The notes under the pieces were generated by a model. It saw only the letters and a program-made list of their open reading frames with translations. It did not search any database and had not been told where the DNA came from. From NCBI GenBank assembly GCA_013399875.1, contig VXAZ01003489.1, positions 485,236 through 549,235 on the forward strand: a stretch of DNA of 64,000 nt, given 5' to 3'. A program made the translations under genes and the position numbers. Positions 21,968 to 35,376 of this stretch are shown in pieces. This stretch comes from Gymnorhina tibicen. Lineage: Eukaryota > Chordata > Aves > Passeriformes > Artamidae. Position 1 is the stretch's first letter, and the number at the start of each line of letters is the position of its first letter.

Positions 21968-24304
21968 TCATCACTTGATGTTCAGCCTTAAATCTGTTTA
22001 TTCCAGGAGCTGCTGTTTCAGGGCATGAAAGCATTAACTCCTGGGAGATGGAAGATACCACACAGTTTGAGTGAACAGGACTATGCCAGGCACAAAAGCT
22101 GGAGTCCCCAGCATGCCAGCAGCGGCTCTGGCTGGATTAGCAGCAAGCCAGACCCTTGTGCCAGTTTGAAGCCAGGGAAATCAGGAGGAGATAATCAGCA
22201 TTCCTTTTAATCATAACTGAGGCTAATACAAGAGAGAAACACTCACAGACTATCTTCTGTTCTAATTGAAAGGAATAATTGCAGAATAAGGTTTTCTTCA
22301 CAGAAGCAAGGACACTTCCTAATTACCTATCTTCAGATGCCTGAGTGCCTTGTAGCAGAGTGAAGGAATCTGTTGTAGATGAAGTTTGGATAAATGGCAG
22401 TGAGAAGGAAAGACAACCCAAACTCCTCTGACACATTCAGGTGTCTAATGGAATAAATGCAAGCAGATGTTGCTGCAACAGGTAAAGAACTTCCATCTGT
22501 AAAAGACTACATATCAGAGAATATATTTTCATTTATGTATCAAAAATCTTTGTATAAAAAGTTTAGCTTCTGTGTGAAACCCTAGCTAGAGAAATTAGCC
22601 TCACTGGTAGAAAGCTTTTCCGCCTATTTTTAAAGGTTTATTAACATATTCTAGTCTAACTTGAAGAGTATTTTTGATATGATATTTCTAACAAAACCGT
22701 TTTACATCCTTTTGGCCCAGAATGCGAGCCCTGCTCAGCCCTGGCCGCAGTCCAGCTGGGGAGGAATGGCAGCAGAGCTGTGCCATCCCTGCCCTGCCCT
22801 TCGCCCTCTGGGTGCAGTAAATGCACTTCACTTCTCTGCCTGCGAGTTCCTGGCCACACATTTCTCCTCTGCAGCTTTTTCAGCTCAGCCAAAGCAGGGC
22901 TTTGTTTGTTTTATTGGCTGCTTGGGTTTTTTTCTTAGAGATAAGTTTGTTTATTTGCTTGTTTCGTTTAAATCCAGAAGCCCTTTTCTCTGGGAAGGTA
23001 AATGTTCTCAGGTTCCAAAAAACCCAAGCTGTTGATTTTTGAGGCCATTTTTCCTAAGGCATAGTTTTCACAGCTTCTGAACCCATCCCTGAACTAATCT
23101 GTCTGCAACTAGCACCATATCCAAGCAATAATTGCCTGTCCTAGTAAGGCCCACTAGTCCCAAAGGACATGTCTTTTAAGTCAAAATAACTTGGAGAAGG
23201 GACAATATGCAAAGTGACAGCAGATTAAAGAATGATGGAAATTAAAAGTTTAAAAAGCATGAGAAAGCAATTAACCAAGGAACAAAATGATGTTTCTAAG
23301 CGTATAGAAGCTCAGAGTCTGTGACAGAATCAAAGTCTCCTGGAAAAAAAAAAAGTAAAATAAAAAAGTAACTAGGGAAACTACCAAAAAATGAAAGTTT
23401 TCATCTTTTTTTTTTGTAAAGAGTGTAAGATAAGTGCTATTTCAGCTTCCAGTCGATGGTACAAGGACAGAGATAGAAGTATTAAAACAAGCAACACTAG
23501 AATAAAGTCATGTAGGCATCACCAGCAAGGCTCCAGAGCCAGACTGGGCTCCATTAACAGTGGTTTGCCTGTTTCATCCAGGATACAAATAAACTATCAA
23601 GATACTAATAAAATATTCAAATGAACTCTGAGAACCCAAATTTAATAGCTTCCTGGTCTGAAATGGAAAACAGATCGATAGATTGATCTCAGCCTTTGTT
23701 CAGTCTTAGGCCTTTCTACATATTTCACATGGAAGAAGGAAGTGGCAGTTTTTCTCTAGATCCTGAGGGACTTTTTCTCCTCTCCTCACTCTCTCCCTGA
23801 AACATTATAAAAATATCTGACTTCTTTCAAAAATCTTGCAACAAATTCCATCACAAAAGTTTGCTAAGGAAAGCAGTCACAGATGAGAGGTGAGACATCT
23901 CCACTCTCCTGCTTGCATATAATGCCAAGTGCTCAACAAATTACACCTGGGAAAACGACCTGGTGTGAACAGTCAGTAACACCACTTACTTCTACAACAC
24001 TGGATAAAAAGCAAAGAGAATTAAATATGAGTTAAAAAGACATCTGGAGAAAATCTAACCGTGTCACAAGTGAACAGTGCAGCCTCCTGTAATAATCCAT
24101 GTTCTTTTCACCCGTTTTAAAGTGACAGCAGGAGGAGAAGCTGTTAAATGGATATAAACTGCCCCCCAAAAAATGAAACACCAATTTTTTTTTTTCTCTG
24201 AGACTGTAGTCCATCTCCAGCTGAATGAAATATTATCACCACAGGATTGGGTTATAACTGTGTGCTAAAATAAAGCATGGGCCAGCAAATTAAAGATCTG
24301 CTCA
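21968..24304. other. Non-coding stretch, no gene recognised
   Basis: AT-leaning, with a GC-richer part at 22,700-22,900 that carries overlapping open frames on both strands. A minus-strand donor word near 22,326 (GATAG/GTAATTAG) has only weak acceptors upstream. Small A- and T-runs occur near 23,345 and 23,408. Nothing else was recognised. Confidence 0.6.
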
Positions 24305-24372
24305 ATGACTTTAAACAACTTATTTAACCTTTCCTTCCCTCAGTTTCCTAACCTTTTTAAAAGGGTGAGGCA
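24305..24372 (+). repeat. MIR-like SINE fragment (worn)
   Basis: The series ACAACTTATTTAACC, then CCTCAGTTTCCT, then TTTTTAAAAGGGTGAGG follows the order of the conserved MIR core (CAAGTCACTTAACC, CCTCAGTTTCCTCATCTGTAAAATGGGGATAA). I compared it from memory. The match is short and mutated, as expected for an element that has been inactive since early amniote evolution. Confidence 0.5.
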
Positions 24373-24946
24373 CTTTTTGTTCAAAAACCTCAGGCAAAAC
24401 CCAAGCTGTTGTGATAGTTATTTAAAAATTAATAAACATTTAATTAGGCTAATTTGCAAAGTTATTTCTAAACCCTTAATTCTGTGTAGATGAAAACATC
24501 ATTTGCAACCAGACAACCATCTGAGTAGAAACCAATATAAATCAGCAAGAGCTATTCCAGTAACAGAAACTGTAGCTACATCATTAAGAACAATTTTAAA
24601 TGCTTACGGCTTTCGTAATCACTTGCATTTTATTTTCAAACTTTTTTATTAGAACATCGACTAGTCATTACCCTAGCACAGCTAAAGTGGGACAGAATCA
24701 ATGCCCTGCTGACTGTCTCCTCTGCTCTTTGTGATAAACACTGTCTCACAAGTTTGAAAAAATCCATTTTGATACTGCTTTCCAATTAGACCTGTTAAAT
24801 GTGTTTGGAATGACTAAATTTTGTTTGGTTTTACACCTAGGCACGTTGCTAAGCTAATATTTGAAATGGAGGAGTACTGTACTATTTCTCGTCATTTTCT
24901 TATCAAATTTCAAGCTAAGCAAGTTAAATTGTCATTCTTTTCTTAG

Positions 24947-25014
24947 GATTCACTGCCATTTGTGATGTCCTTGGCAACTTTTGGAATTCTAGTCACTCCT
25001 TTTCACAGCAGCAG
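24947..25014 (+). other. Candidate internal exon (68 bases)
   Basis: The acceptor (TTGTCATTCTTTTCTTAG, ending 24,946) is excellent and the donor (CAGCAG/GTGAGTAGG at 25,015) is consensus. Two frames are open; one reads DSLPFVMSLATFGILVTPFH, a hydrophobic stretch. I do not recognise either. It lies on the same strand as the exon candidates at 19,807-19,885, about 5 kb downstream, and could belong to the same transcript. It sits just outside the CR1 fragment that starts at 25,168. Confidence 0.36.
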
Positions 25015-25167
25015 GTGAGTAGGTGCACCCTTAGGAAACCAAGCCCTTAATGCCGTGGTTAACTCGTGGTCTCACGAGTGGCCAAAGCTACCAAAACAAA
25101 ACCAGCGAACCTCGGCAAGGAACAGAAATGCCAGCCTCGTGAAATCATCATAGAAGGCACTTTTCTT

Positions 25168-25520
25168 AGAATCACGGGGTGGTTTGGGTTAGAAAGGACC
25201 TTTAAAGCCCCCCCCGTTCCACCCCCTGCCATGGCAGGGACACCTCCCACTGTCCCAGGCTGCTCCAAGCCCTGTCCAGCCTGGCCTTGGGCACTGCCAG
25301 GGATCCAGGGGCAGCCACAGCTGCTCTGGGCACCCTGTGCCAGGGCCTGCCCACGCTCATTCTAAGAAATTCCACCCTCCTGCCCAATCTTAGTCCACCC
25401 TCTTTCAGTTTAAAGCGTGCCCCTTCTCCTCTCACCCCTTTCTTCTCTCTGAAGAGCCTCTTCACACACGCAAGGCTGCACTGAGCTCTCCCCAGAGCCT
25501 TCTCCTCTCCAGTGAGAGTG
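25168..25520 (-). mobile_element. CR1: CR1 LINE 3'-end fragment (copy A)
   Basis: Read on the plus strand, this is the reverse complement of a CR1 3' end. It opens with AGAATCAC, the remnant of the terminal ATTCTATGATTCT repeats. It then follows with GGTTTGGGTTAGAAAGGACC, a CCCTGCCATGGCAGGGACAC segment, CCAGGGATCCAGGGGCAGCC and, farther in, CTCTTTCAGTTTAAAG. Only the 3' few hundred bases are present, the usual 5' truncation. The far edge near 25,520 is approximate because similarity fades. It carries no coding sequence. The subtype resembles the CR1s common in songbirds, judged from memory. Confidence 0.9.
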
Positions 25521-26171
25521 GGCAGCAGTTTTCTTCACATTGCTTTTGGAAGCACCCACAGTGCTCTGAGCAGTGGAGCTTCCACTGATGGCTACAGGCA
25601 CAGACCCCTCACCACGGGGAACTTCCCTGCAAACCTTTCCAAAGTCACTCTGGACTTAATTAGTAAATTCCAGTAGTGCTGTAACTAAAAAGTCAAAACA
25701 ATGTCCACCTCAGATCAGTTAAACGACAGATTCTGAAATATTCTGTACTCATTAAAGACCATCTCGCACTTGAAATTGAAATATGTGGTTTTTCCTTCTG
25801 CACCAGTGAACTTGAGAAACATTCATTCTTTTTTTATTTTTGCTCAAGCTGACCTCTGTCCTTCCTTCTCTTACCCTTTCACCCTTTCCTCATGTTGCAT
25901 TATTATCTGTCTGCATTAAGCTTATAGCTCTTTCCATTTGCAAATTCACTTAATCATCAATGTAAGTTGCCTCTAAGTCATGCATACTTCAGTTTAATGA
26001 AACTGTATTTTCACATCTTAACAGTCTGGGTCACCAACTGAAATGAGTATTAAAAAATGTAAGCAAGCATATCAAGGTCCACAGCTAACGGACCCATTAC
26101 AGAGAAACAGGAATAAACCAGCCAGCTCTAATATTCTCAAAATGCTCTTCTCTGAGGGTTATTAAGAGAGA

Positions 26172-26194
26172 ATATATATATATATATATATATA
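26172..26194. repeat. (AT)n microsatellite
   Basis: Twenty-three bases of alternating A and T, preceded by GAGAGA and followed by GAAATA. Read directly from the sequence. Confidence 0.95.
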
Positions 26195-27343
26195 GAAATA
26201 GTTGTTTTATTAAAAAACCCCAACTTCTGTGAAAGTTGTCAGACTTAGCTGAGCAGCCTGCCAGGATGGGTCGTGTCTGCTCAGTGTACTCAGAGTGTTT
26301 AAACCTAAAGGAGTTCAACACCATCTAAATTACTGTTCACTCACTGCCATCGCACCGCTTTGCGCCGAACACACCCTACCCTGGGCACCCACTGTTGTCT
26401 CTGCTAACAATCTCCCTAAACCACTGCCCGAGGCTTTGTTAACGACCAGGAGCCAAGAAATGCTGCGTTGGTAACCTGGAACCCATTACAGCAAAATGAG
26501 CAAAATCTGACCGAGGAAAGGGCAGGGATGTGCTGTGCTCATTTCAAGCTTGTGCTGAGTGTCTTCAGGAAAAAATGTAAAATTGGGAACCACAGAGTAC
26601 ACGGAACAGAGAATGTATAATTAGGGCACAAAGCAGCTTTACGAGCAGGCTTACATTCAGCATGGATAGATATTCTCTTGTTTTACATTAAATGATTATT
26701 AAAATTGCACCAAAGATTTAATTGGAAAGGACAGAAAACCTGAATGCACTGCCCTTTGCATCAGCCACTCAAGAATAAACTACCTCAAATCAGACCACAG
26801 AGTTTCTTCCCCAGCTGCCTAAGAAAAAGAACCATACAGGTTCAGTGTTCAGAAAGGGTTCTTAAAATAATTTTCCATAGTAACTGATGTCTATTTTTCC
26901 GTGGTAAATTTCTTTCTGCTGCTCATATTTACTTTCACTTTGGTTCTTTCATACTACGTGAACACAGTAAAAAAATCACATAAGGATTTTTGTAGATGCT
27001 GACAATTGTCAGATTTGCCATTTGTTTCAAGGAAAAAAAAAAGGACAAAATTTTCCGGGCGAAATGCAGAGAGGACCCTGTTATTCAAGCAACGGGAGCA
27101 ATGAAAGAAACTTTGAGAGATTTCCCAGAGCTGTGTAGACCACAGGAACACGCACTTGCAGCCAAAACAATACCAGTTCACAGGAGTAACACTGAATTCT
27201 TAGTCTGAAATCAAAACAAATTTATCAGAGCAGCATTTCTTAAACAATTAACAGTGACACCGCTCGGGTTTAAAAAGTTAGGAAGTACTGATGGCAGCTA
27301 TCAGGAGCATTTTACTTTATTAGGGGAGAAGGGGAAGAAGCTC

Positions 27344-27398
27344 TAATTACTGCATACAAATGTTTGCATTAGTGTTTGCATTGAAAACTGTTAATTAC
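27344..27398. promoter_or_regulatory. Possible enhancer-like motif cluster
   Basis: Two TAATTAC words (27,344-27,350 and 27,392-27,398), typical homeodomain-type sites, flank two direct copies of TGTTTGCATT (27,361-27,370 and 27,373-27,382) spaced by two bases. TGTTTGC resembles forkhead sites and TTTGCAT the POU octamer. The symmetric arrangement within 55 bases is what stands out. Function is inference, since AT-rich DNA produces such words often. Confidence 0.25.
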
Positions 27399-29481
27399 CT
27401 TGAATTGCTAGCAGGGTTTCATGTGCTTTAGAGTAAAATAAGCATAAACACCTGTAGCCAATAAAAAAGTTAGTTGTCATCCTCTCACCCTGGAGAAGCT
27501 GAACTGCTGCTGACTCAGCAGGAGCAGAAATGAAAGTGCTCTTGCAAAGAAGCCTCAGAAAGCCCCGTTTGGGAGACCACACGTGACAAAGTACAATAAA
27601 TCCATGGGACAGGCTGTTTTGTGTGTTTGCCTTTTGAAAAATCAGTAGCATCTAATAAGAAGAAGAAAATTCCCAAGCCCAGCATGATGATGTTATTTCA
27701 GCAGCTAAGCCCCTAAATTAGCTTGTAGTGCAAGTGCTCCTGGCGCTGGAAACAAGCCAAACTGTGACACTGAAACCTGCTTGCCGAACTGTTCCCCCAA
27801 AACTGCAGCAATCCATTGTGTGTATTTTTTTTATTTTCTGAATCAGTTTAGGAATTTGCATCGATCTGTGTGCCAATAAAATTCCTGGAGAAAATACATC
27901 GGTACACAAAAAACCAGACAATCGTATTCCAGAGCTGCTGGTTGTCTCAGTTTTTTGAAGAACACATATAATTCTGAGATCCTTTGTCACTAAAGAAACA
28001 ACACCCGGAAGGAAGTTGTTTGCCTTTCTTTCAGGAACAAATTGGGTCACAGCGATGAAGTAGACAGTGGAGCAGCCTGAGCTGGATCTTTAATTAGCAA
28101 ATAGCTCATAGAATTAGCTCTGGGTTTTGCTTTTCCTTTTCCCCAGCCCTTTGGTTTATGGAAATGTGTGTTCACATGAGAATCGGATTACCAGGAACCA
28201 TTTGTGCCCCAGTGCTCACACTGATTGCCCTTGACATCCATAGGATGGCAATGCCCCCAGTCTTGGGAGAGTCTCAATGCACCACGACTGTTTCCAGTGT
28301 AGTGGTCGTTTGTAGCAAAAGCAAAGTGAATTTAACATTCAGGACTATTCCCCCTCTTTTAGCATGCTCACTTTACCCAGGAGCAGCCAATTCACTGCAC
28401 AGAATGGACAGTGAGCACATGAAAAGCACCAACTGCTGCCCAGACAGTGCTCATGGCTTGCCTCGTGCTCAGACGGAGCATTTTGAGCCCTCTTTTTTTG
28501 TGGATATTGAATTTCCGAGCAGTTTTCACCCAGCCCATTTGTTAGCGCAGACCGTAAATTTAGTTTGGTGCCCTTAATTTGCTACATTTTGTATTCTTTA
28601 GGAGCATTCTGCGCGGCAGAATTTACTGCTCACTTGAAGACCTTCAATTTCTGCTCCTCAGATGAGCCCTGGCTGCAGTGCTGATTAAACAGATTGCTAA
28701 TGTTTCAGCTGACATATTTTCCTGGGCTCTGGAGGTGTGTGCACGTGTGTCTCGCTGGTGATGATTTGAGAATACTCATGAACTGATCCACATGCAAAGT
28801 ACTGAAAAAACTGTTAAAGTGTGAACTGTGAGGCATCAGTAACAATGGCTTGGCAATATTATGACATCAAAAAGAGGCAAAAGTAGGCGGAACAAGAACA
28901 GTCACCTCTGAAATGAGAAGTTTTGAAAACAACCAAATCGTGTGACGTGGTAAAGGCTGGGGAAGAAAGCTGGAAAAGGAAAAGGGAGGGAAAAACAAAA
29001 CCAAAAAAATGAAGTTAATAAGCATGATCCTAATAAAATTATAACACAGAATTATAGAGGCTGATGAGGAGACCCAAAGCAATTAGAACATAAGAATCTA
29101 ATGTTATTAAATAAATGAACAGGAAAAAAATCCGTCCAATCGATTTCCTAAGGCAACACAGGCAGTGGAAGGACTAAAACAGTAACAGTGATTAAAAAAA
29201 TAGGACTAAAGCACGAACATCTGATCAAGAACCAGTAAGTTCTTATTGAAAAGACAAGAATAGTTTAAGAAAGACATAGCAGGGGTAGGAGGAGGGGCCA
29301 GTAGGGCAAGGAGAGGATTTGCTCAGTGGCCACAAATGGGAGATCACCTTTGGACACTTCAGCAGGTGCACAGGAAATGGTGAACAAAACTGTTATAGTT
29401 GGGCTAGAGCAGGCATTTAGGCAACAGCTCTGGAATTAATTCACCCTGGGAAAGAACAAACAAATCACACCCACAGCCCCA

Positions 29482-29504
29482 AATCAATCAATAAATAAAT
29501 AAAT
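29482..29504. repeat. AATC/AATA tetranucleotide repeat
   Basis: Two AATC-like units are followed by AATA units within an A-rich stretch. Read directly from the sequence. Confidence 0.9.
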
Positions 29505-32500
29505 CTGCACCAAAAAAACAAATCAAAAAGCCTACACAGAGATTAAAAAAATAAATTCTAGAACCTTTGACAGAAGTTCCAACAGAAATTTCAATGAGAG
29601 GTTTTTAGCTCTGAAGACTGAAATACCCCTTTCTTTCAGAGGTGTTTGGCATATGACAAAAAAGAGAATAGAAATATTCTTCTGTCACCACTTACAACTG
29701 TTAGATAACATATCTTAAATTTCCAGGGTTAGCAGGTTGTCATGAGCCCTATGTTAACAGAAGGAGTATTTTATTCTTGAAGACACTTGCTATTTCTGGA
29801 AGTTAAACAAGATATTCCAATAAAGTAGAAAAGATCAAGCAGGAAAATTAATATTCCATCTCTCTTTCTATACTGATTTTCAAGTTATGTATTGAATAAG
29901 AAGAGGCAATTAAATCACTTTTTTTTTTTTTTGACAGACATTTATATTCCAACCGTACCAGGAGAATTTTGAATTTTGATTAAATATGTTGTTAACTGTG
30001 CTTGCCACTCGGCACAGTTTGTGGATGTTTAATGTCAGAGCAACACTGAAATGGCCAAATTTGAGAAAAGTCACCTTTCATTACAGAATCCTTCAGTTTC
30101 TTACAGAAAGATATTCAGGAGCTCTCAAATGTTATTTTCTTTTTATACTTCTATCATCTTGAAGGGTCAATAAAAGCTCTGCTCAAATAGAAACCCGTCT
30201 TGTGCTCCCCATTCAAGCAGTTCTGCAGGGCTTCACAGCAGGGGCTTTTCTTCTTTTTTGAGCTATGCACGTTGGACTTCATTGCAGAAGTCCTTTAAGG
30301 GCTTTAGCAATAATAATTTATCCATAAAACCTGAATGGGATCACAACCTCCATGGTCATCCCTGCGACAGCTTTCGGAATGGGTTTGGTTTCAGAGACAC
30401 TCCTGGTGTTGGCAGGAAAACCAAAAATTCTGTGGCCAGGAACATTTGAAACAGAGCTTTTAAATGAATGCTTTTTTCCAAGATTGTGCAAGTTTCTTGA
30501 AGATTTGCAACACTTTTCTGCAAACAAACAGGTGTTCTCCACTCAGTTAAACCAGACCATCTCTGTTCCTGTTTTTGGCAAACTCTCCCCACTGGTTAAA
30601 CCATTGCCCATTAAGGACTACAGAAACGGGTACATTTAAACTACAACTGCTCAGAACTCTCTCAGCATTCTGCAACATTAAATTAGGAGTAAAAATCAAA
30701 TGCAAAGCTCTCAAACCAAATAAAACTCAATTAGAGACTTCTCTTTTTACACTTTACACCGAAACAACTTCTTTTGAGGTTTTCTTACTCTCTTTCAGTG
30801 CACTGGAATGGAGGGAGCTCCTCCCGGGTTTGCCTCTCGTCAGAGCTAACAGAAAATACCGTGGAGTATTATGGATGTGTTATGGAGTCTGTGGAGATTA
30901 GAGATGAGCACAACCACTGCAAAACTCAGCATTTCTGAGCATCAGGGAGGTCTGAATGTGGACCTGATGCTTGGTCCACCTTGCCCTGCAATGAGCCAGC
31001 AGCCCACAGGCTGTACCTGGCTGAGAACGTTTGGAGTTGTGGGGACACCTCGGGGTCACACAGGACATAAATTGTACTTTCCCCTCTCACACAGGCTGCC
31101 CACATTCCCTCAACACCTCCTGAAGGTACCCCATAACAAAATAAACTGCGACTTTCTAGAAAATATTACTCAACTGAGATAATACATATTCAGGCCTGCT
31201 AAGATTTAAGAAGATCCAGCATAAGATTCATTACGCAGCAAAGCTCTGAAAAACACTTTATCCTAATTGAATGTTTGCAAGAGAATTCATATGGTGTTTT
31301 ATAGTACAATTTTATGCATCATCAATTAGCAATTGAACCAGTTTCAAACTCTGAACCCTTGAAAGCTCCAAGCACAAAGAAGATGCTGTAGCCCACATTC
31401 ATTTCAGAACAAACTGACAGGTAATGCTGAACCCGTTACATCTTCTGCAAAAACTTGTCCATGTTGCTTCCACACACGCAAAAAACCCCCAGACAAAGGA
31501 AGCCCACACAATCACAACCGCCTAAGCAAAAATAAAACCTTTCTCATCCAAAGTATGAGGAGAACCTGAACCATATATTCTAAACAAATGACATTTCAGT
31601 TACTGCTTTGGATTATTAATATTTTTATCACCTAGGCTCTTCTAAAAATCCTCACCAGAGTCGCATCAAACTCTTACTATACCTATAAATTTACTGATTC
31701 AAAATCTTTATAATTCTGTTCTGAAGGCCCACGGGATACAGATGAGCATCAGATATTGGGCCATAATGTAACCTTGGTTTCTCTAGCACACGTGGATATT
31801 TGTAGCTGAGCTGGCTGAGGGAACTGAAGGGAAGACAGGAATGAAGCAGCAGAGAGATGGGAGCAATGCACAAATTCACAGCAGATTCTGAGACAGCCTT
31901 TTCAAATTAAGCTAACGCAGTCTAACTCTACTTATATGAGAGTAATTATGTGCTCGTTAATATTTATTCTCTGTGTATGATTTGCTCTCAAGGACAGAAC
32001 AGTTAATGACTTGGTCTTGTGATCTGAGTCACAATCAGGTCTGGCAAGAACAAAAAAAATCACACCACCACTTAAACAAAATTAGTATGTACACTGATAT
32101 TTTCTTCATTTTACCTCAGCACAGGAAGAAAATTGATCTCATACGTCAGGAAATCCTGCACTGCATTAGCAGCTCTTGGAGCTATTAACAAAACTGACCA
32201 GTGCATCTGTTTCTGAATAAGAACAAGACAGGGGAGGAAAAAATGCAAAATCCATTCCATTTGTAACTTGGCTTCCAATATTTTCTTTCACCTTTCCAGC
32301 ATGCTTATCAGATGACTTTTTTCTACTTCGTAAACCTGTGTGAGAACAACTCAATGTTGGTACTGTACTTTATTCACATGAAAATTTCAAGCAAGGAAGC
32401 AATAAAAAGCTAAGAAGAAATATGATGAGAATTTATAATATGATCTTAGTAGGCATCTTGCTTCTCTGATGTTCACTGTTGTCTGCAAAAATACAGAGCC

Positions 32501-32799
32501 AGATTAATGAAAGGTGTGAGAAGAAAACATTTCTCATGTATTCAGTTTTAACCAATAAAAGAGCTCATACAGCACCAGCTCTCAGTACTCAACAACATAT
32601 TTTCAGCTTTCATTGCTATGTAAGCAGAATAGCAAGTGTAGCTATTTAGCACTTTTCCATGTTATTTAAATGAATCTTTTCCATGGGTGTGTTTTTGTGC
32701 AGCGGCCACAGGCTCTGGTTCTGTGTGGATGTAGCAGCATTGATGCAAAGCAGCTGAGGTGTGTGTATCAGGCAGGATGGGGAGGAGGCAGTGAGAATA

Positions 32800-33250
32800 T
32801 TGCCACGACTGCGAGCTGCAATGCCAACCTCTGCCACAACGCCCCAGGCAGCTACAAGCAGGCCCAGGGCAGCCTTCAGTGCTGTTCTCACCAGCGGCAG
32901 GGCTGAACCGGTCCTACAAAGAGCGAAGCACAGCAGCAATCCCGTGCGGGGATGCTCATCCTGCAGCAGCACCTCTCGTTCCCCTCGCCCCTCGCCCTTC
33001 TGCAGCTCTTCCCCTTCTCCAGCTGAGCCTCGGGGCTCGCAGGGCACTCCTGGGCAGCCCTGTACCACAGGCAGAACATTTCTTTAGCCTAAATTTCTGT
33101 CTGACACGTGCTGGTTGTGGCTGCTGATGTCGAGCAGGCTGTAGCTGCTCGTTCTGCAGCACCCCTGATTTATCCTCCCGCTGCAGATAACGAGCTGCTC
33201 TCGTTTTTCTGTCCTCCTGACGGGGACAACTGAACACGAGCTAAAACTGG
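32800..33250. other. CpG-enriched GC-rich patch
   Basis: About 23 CG dinucleotides can be counted in about 440 bases, for example CTCGTTCCCCTCGCCCCTCG near 32,976. Open frames occur in up to five of six frames (the longest about 140 codons on minus), a composition effect. A minus-strand donor-like word (CCGCTG/GTGAGAAC near 32,888) has only a 22-base candidate exon behind it. This may be a small regulatory CpG patch. Confidence 0.4.
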
Positions 33251-35376
33251 GCAGGAGCTGGGATTCCCAGCATGCTGGGAAGTGACCCCAGCTCAGAGTG
33301 ATGCTGACACTGGGGCCACTGGGTCCTGCCACTGCACGTTCTCCTGCAGACATGTGTGAGCTGGGGTCTGCTATGTAATCTGTTCTTTTTCTGCTCTTAG
33401 GTTCTGCCCAGTTGAGAACCACAGCTCGGCACGTCTGAAAGCATCTCAGGCAAACAACATTCTCCAAGATTCCGTAAAAGTCTGTGTGTCTCAGCAGCAA
33501 CAGCCTCTGCCACCTGACTCAGACAATGCAAGGTAGAGCACAACAGGAGGAGACAGGGAAAGCAAAGCATTTCATACCTTAACAGGCACATAAAAACCAA
33601 AAAAATGCTTCCGTTCTCACCAAAGTAGCATATTCCAAGGAATATTCACAATGAAAAAGCTCTTGGAGGCTGAAGAGCAGAAAGTGAGCATTTTTTTTCC
33701 TTCTGTAGACAAAAAACCACATCTGTCTCTAATGATTCCTCAACTGGACAGATGGAAGAGCACTCGGCACCTTAAGCCTCTCTGATATTCCCCTCTCGTT
33801 CTTCAGCATCATTCTGTCATTTGCAATTTACACCCCCCCAAAAAAAGCCTAAGTTTGCTTCTCTCAACTTCAGTGAGAAAAGTTTGAAAGGATTCTTTGC
33901 CCTCTGTTTTTTAGAACCTGAAGACTGTAGTTGGATGACGTTCTCAAGCTTTCTTTGGAAATATCACATCTAAGAACATTATGCACAAGCTGAAATACTT
34001 TTAAAAATTATCTTGATACTGAATGCTTCTAAAACCTTCGGAAAAACCTCACCAGAGCTGTAAGTAGCATCCAAGTGACTGGCATGTCTCTCATTCTAAC
34101 AGTGCCACGTTTCTGTGAGCCTCAGCCAGTTCACTCCTATCTATCTCACACTGAGAAACTCCACTCGATGTTTTCACTCAGTTTAGCCAAGATTATCATG
34201 TCCATTTGTATTTTTACTTCCACTCCTTTTTCTCTCTCTTTCTTACCTGGTACCTTCCATCCAACATTTTTGACTTCTGTATTTGTTCATCTTCTTCTGT
34301 TCTTAAGGGTGTATTCCACATCCTATTAGTCACTGTCCCCTCTGCACTTTAAGCCCAAAGAATCCCATTTCAGCTATAAATCTCTGCACTAATCTTTACA
34401 GCATGAGGCAGGCAAATTCTTCTCTCCCACCAGCTCAATCCATTACTTACAAACTATTTTTGAGATGCAGAACTGAGAGCAAGAAAGTTCAGTCCTGACA
34501 TCTGTGTGCTTTCCTGCGTATTAGCACTTCACTTTTGGTTGCCAGCAGTATTAATTTGATTGTGCTTCATGGGAGACTTTCCTTTATATTGGTGTGAGTT
34601 ACTTGAGTTAAAGACTAAGGGAGAATTTCTTCCCTCCCACCTCAGCTCCACTTTCCTGTACAAGGCAGAACATTGTGTATATTTATAATTGGTTCTGTTC
34701 AATAACAATATTTCTACATCTTGGCCTGAAGGGGGGAGCTGGAAGTTCACAGGATGTGATATGGAGAAATAGCTTTGTTTAATGCCTTCGTTGTCACTAG
34801 ATGGAAATCAAACTTACAGTATATTATACTGATTCAGCTCTTAATAACTCTGGAGAATTTTACAGATCTCCCCAGCTGGCAGTAGAAAATTCATCCTAAG
34901 AGCTCCAAAAAAGAAAAAAAAGGGCCAAAAAGCCATCTGAAGCGGCAGTTGAAAACTCCTCTAAAAAGAAGGGAAATAATGACCCATTTGGAAAGTCCCT
35001 AGAACAATTCATCAGGCACTGGTTGAAGATAACAGAATACGCCCTGAATCTCAAAGGGGGACAGAGTGGATCTGCTGTCTGAGTTAACAATATTCTTTTC
35101 AAAACCTGTTTCATGGGCACAGACAGTAATCAAATAAATATTGATATTTGTTTATTCATGGTTGAAAGCCAGAACAGGGATTACAAACATAATTTTTAGG
35201 AGCAGTAAAGAAAAAAGATAAGCTTTTTTTGCAACAGTGTTAATTAGATTGAATTCAGTGTGCATTAATACACAGGTGTTTGAACAGATCTTTTGTAATA
35301 GGAGTAAAACAACATTAAATCAGTGATCTCCAAAGCTCTGTTTGGAGCATACTCCCATAATTCTTTTATGGTTAAG

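Larger units (their letters stand above)
25521..35376. other. Long non-coding stretch, no gene recognised
   Basis: Nearly 10 kb of AT-leaning DNA with frequent stops. The listed exceptions are the AT microsatellite, the AATA run, the motif cluster at 27,344-27,398 and the CpG patch at 32,800-33,250. An open frame of 139 codons (28,158-28,577, plus) begins with ATG but has no motif, repeat or splice context and is treated as chance. T-run 29,919-29,932 is an isolated homopolymer. No RNA gene was recognised. Confidence 0.55.

Noticed and set aside
28158..28577. 139-codon plus-strand ATG frame
   Set aside because: No recognisable motif, domain, signal peptide or splice context. A frame of this length is expected by chance in 64 kb.
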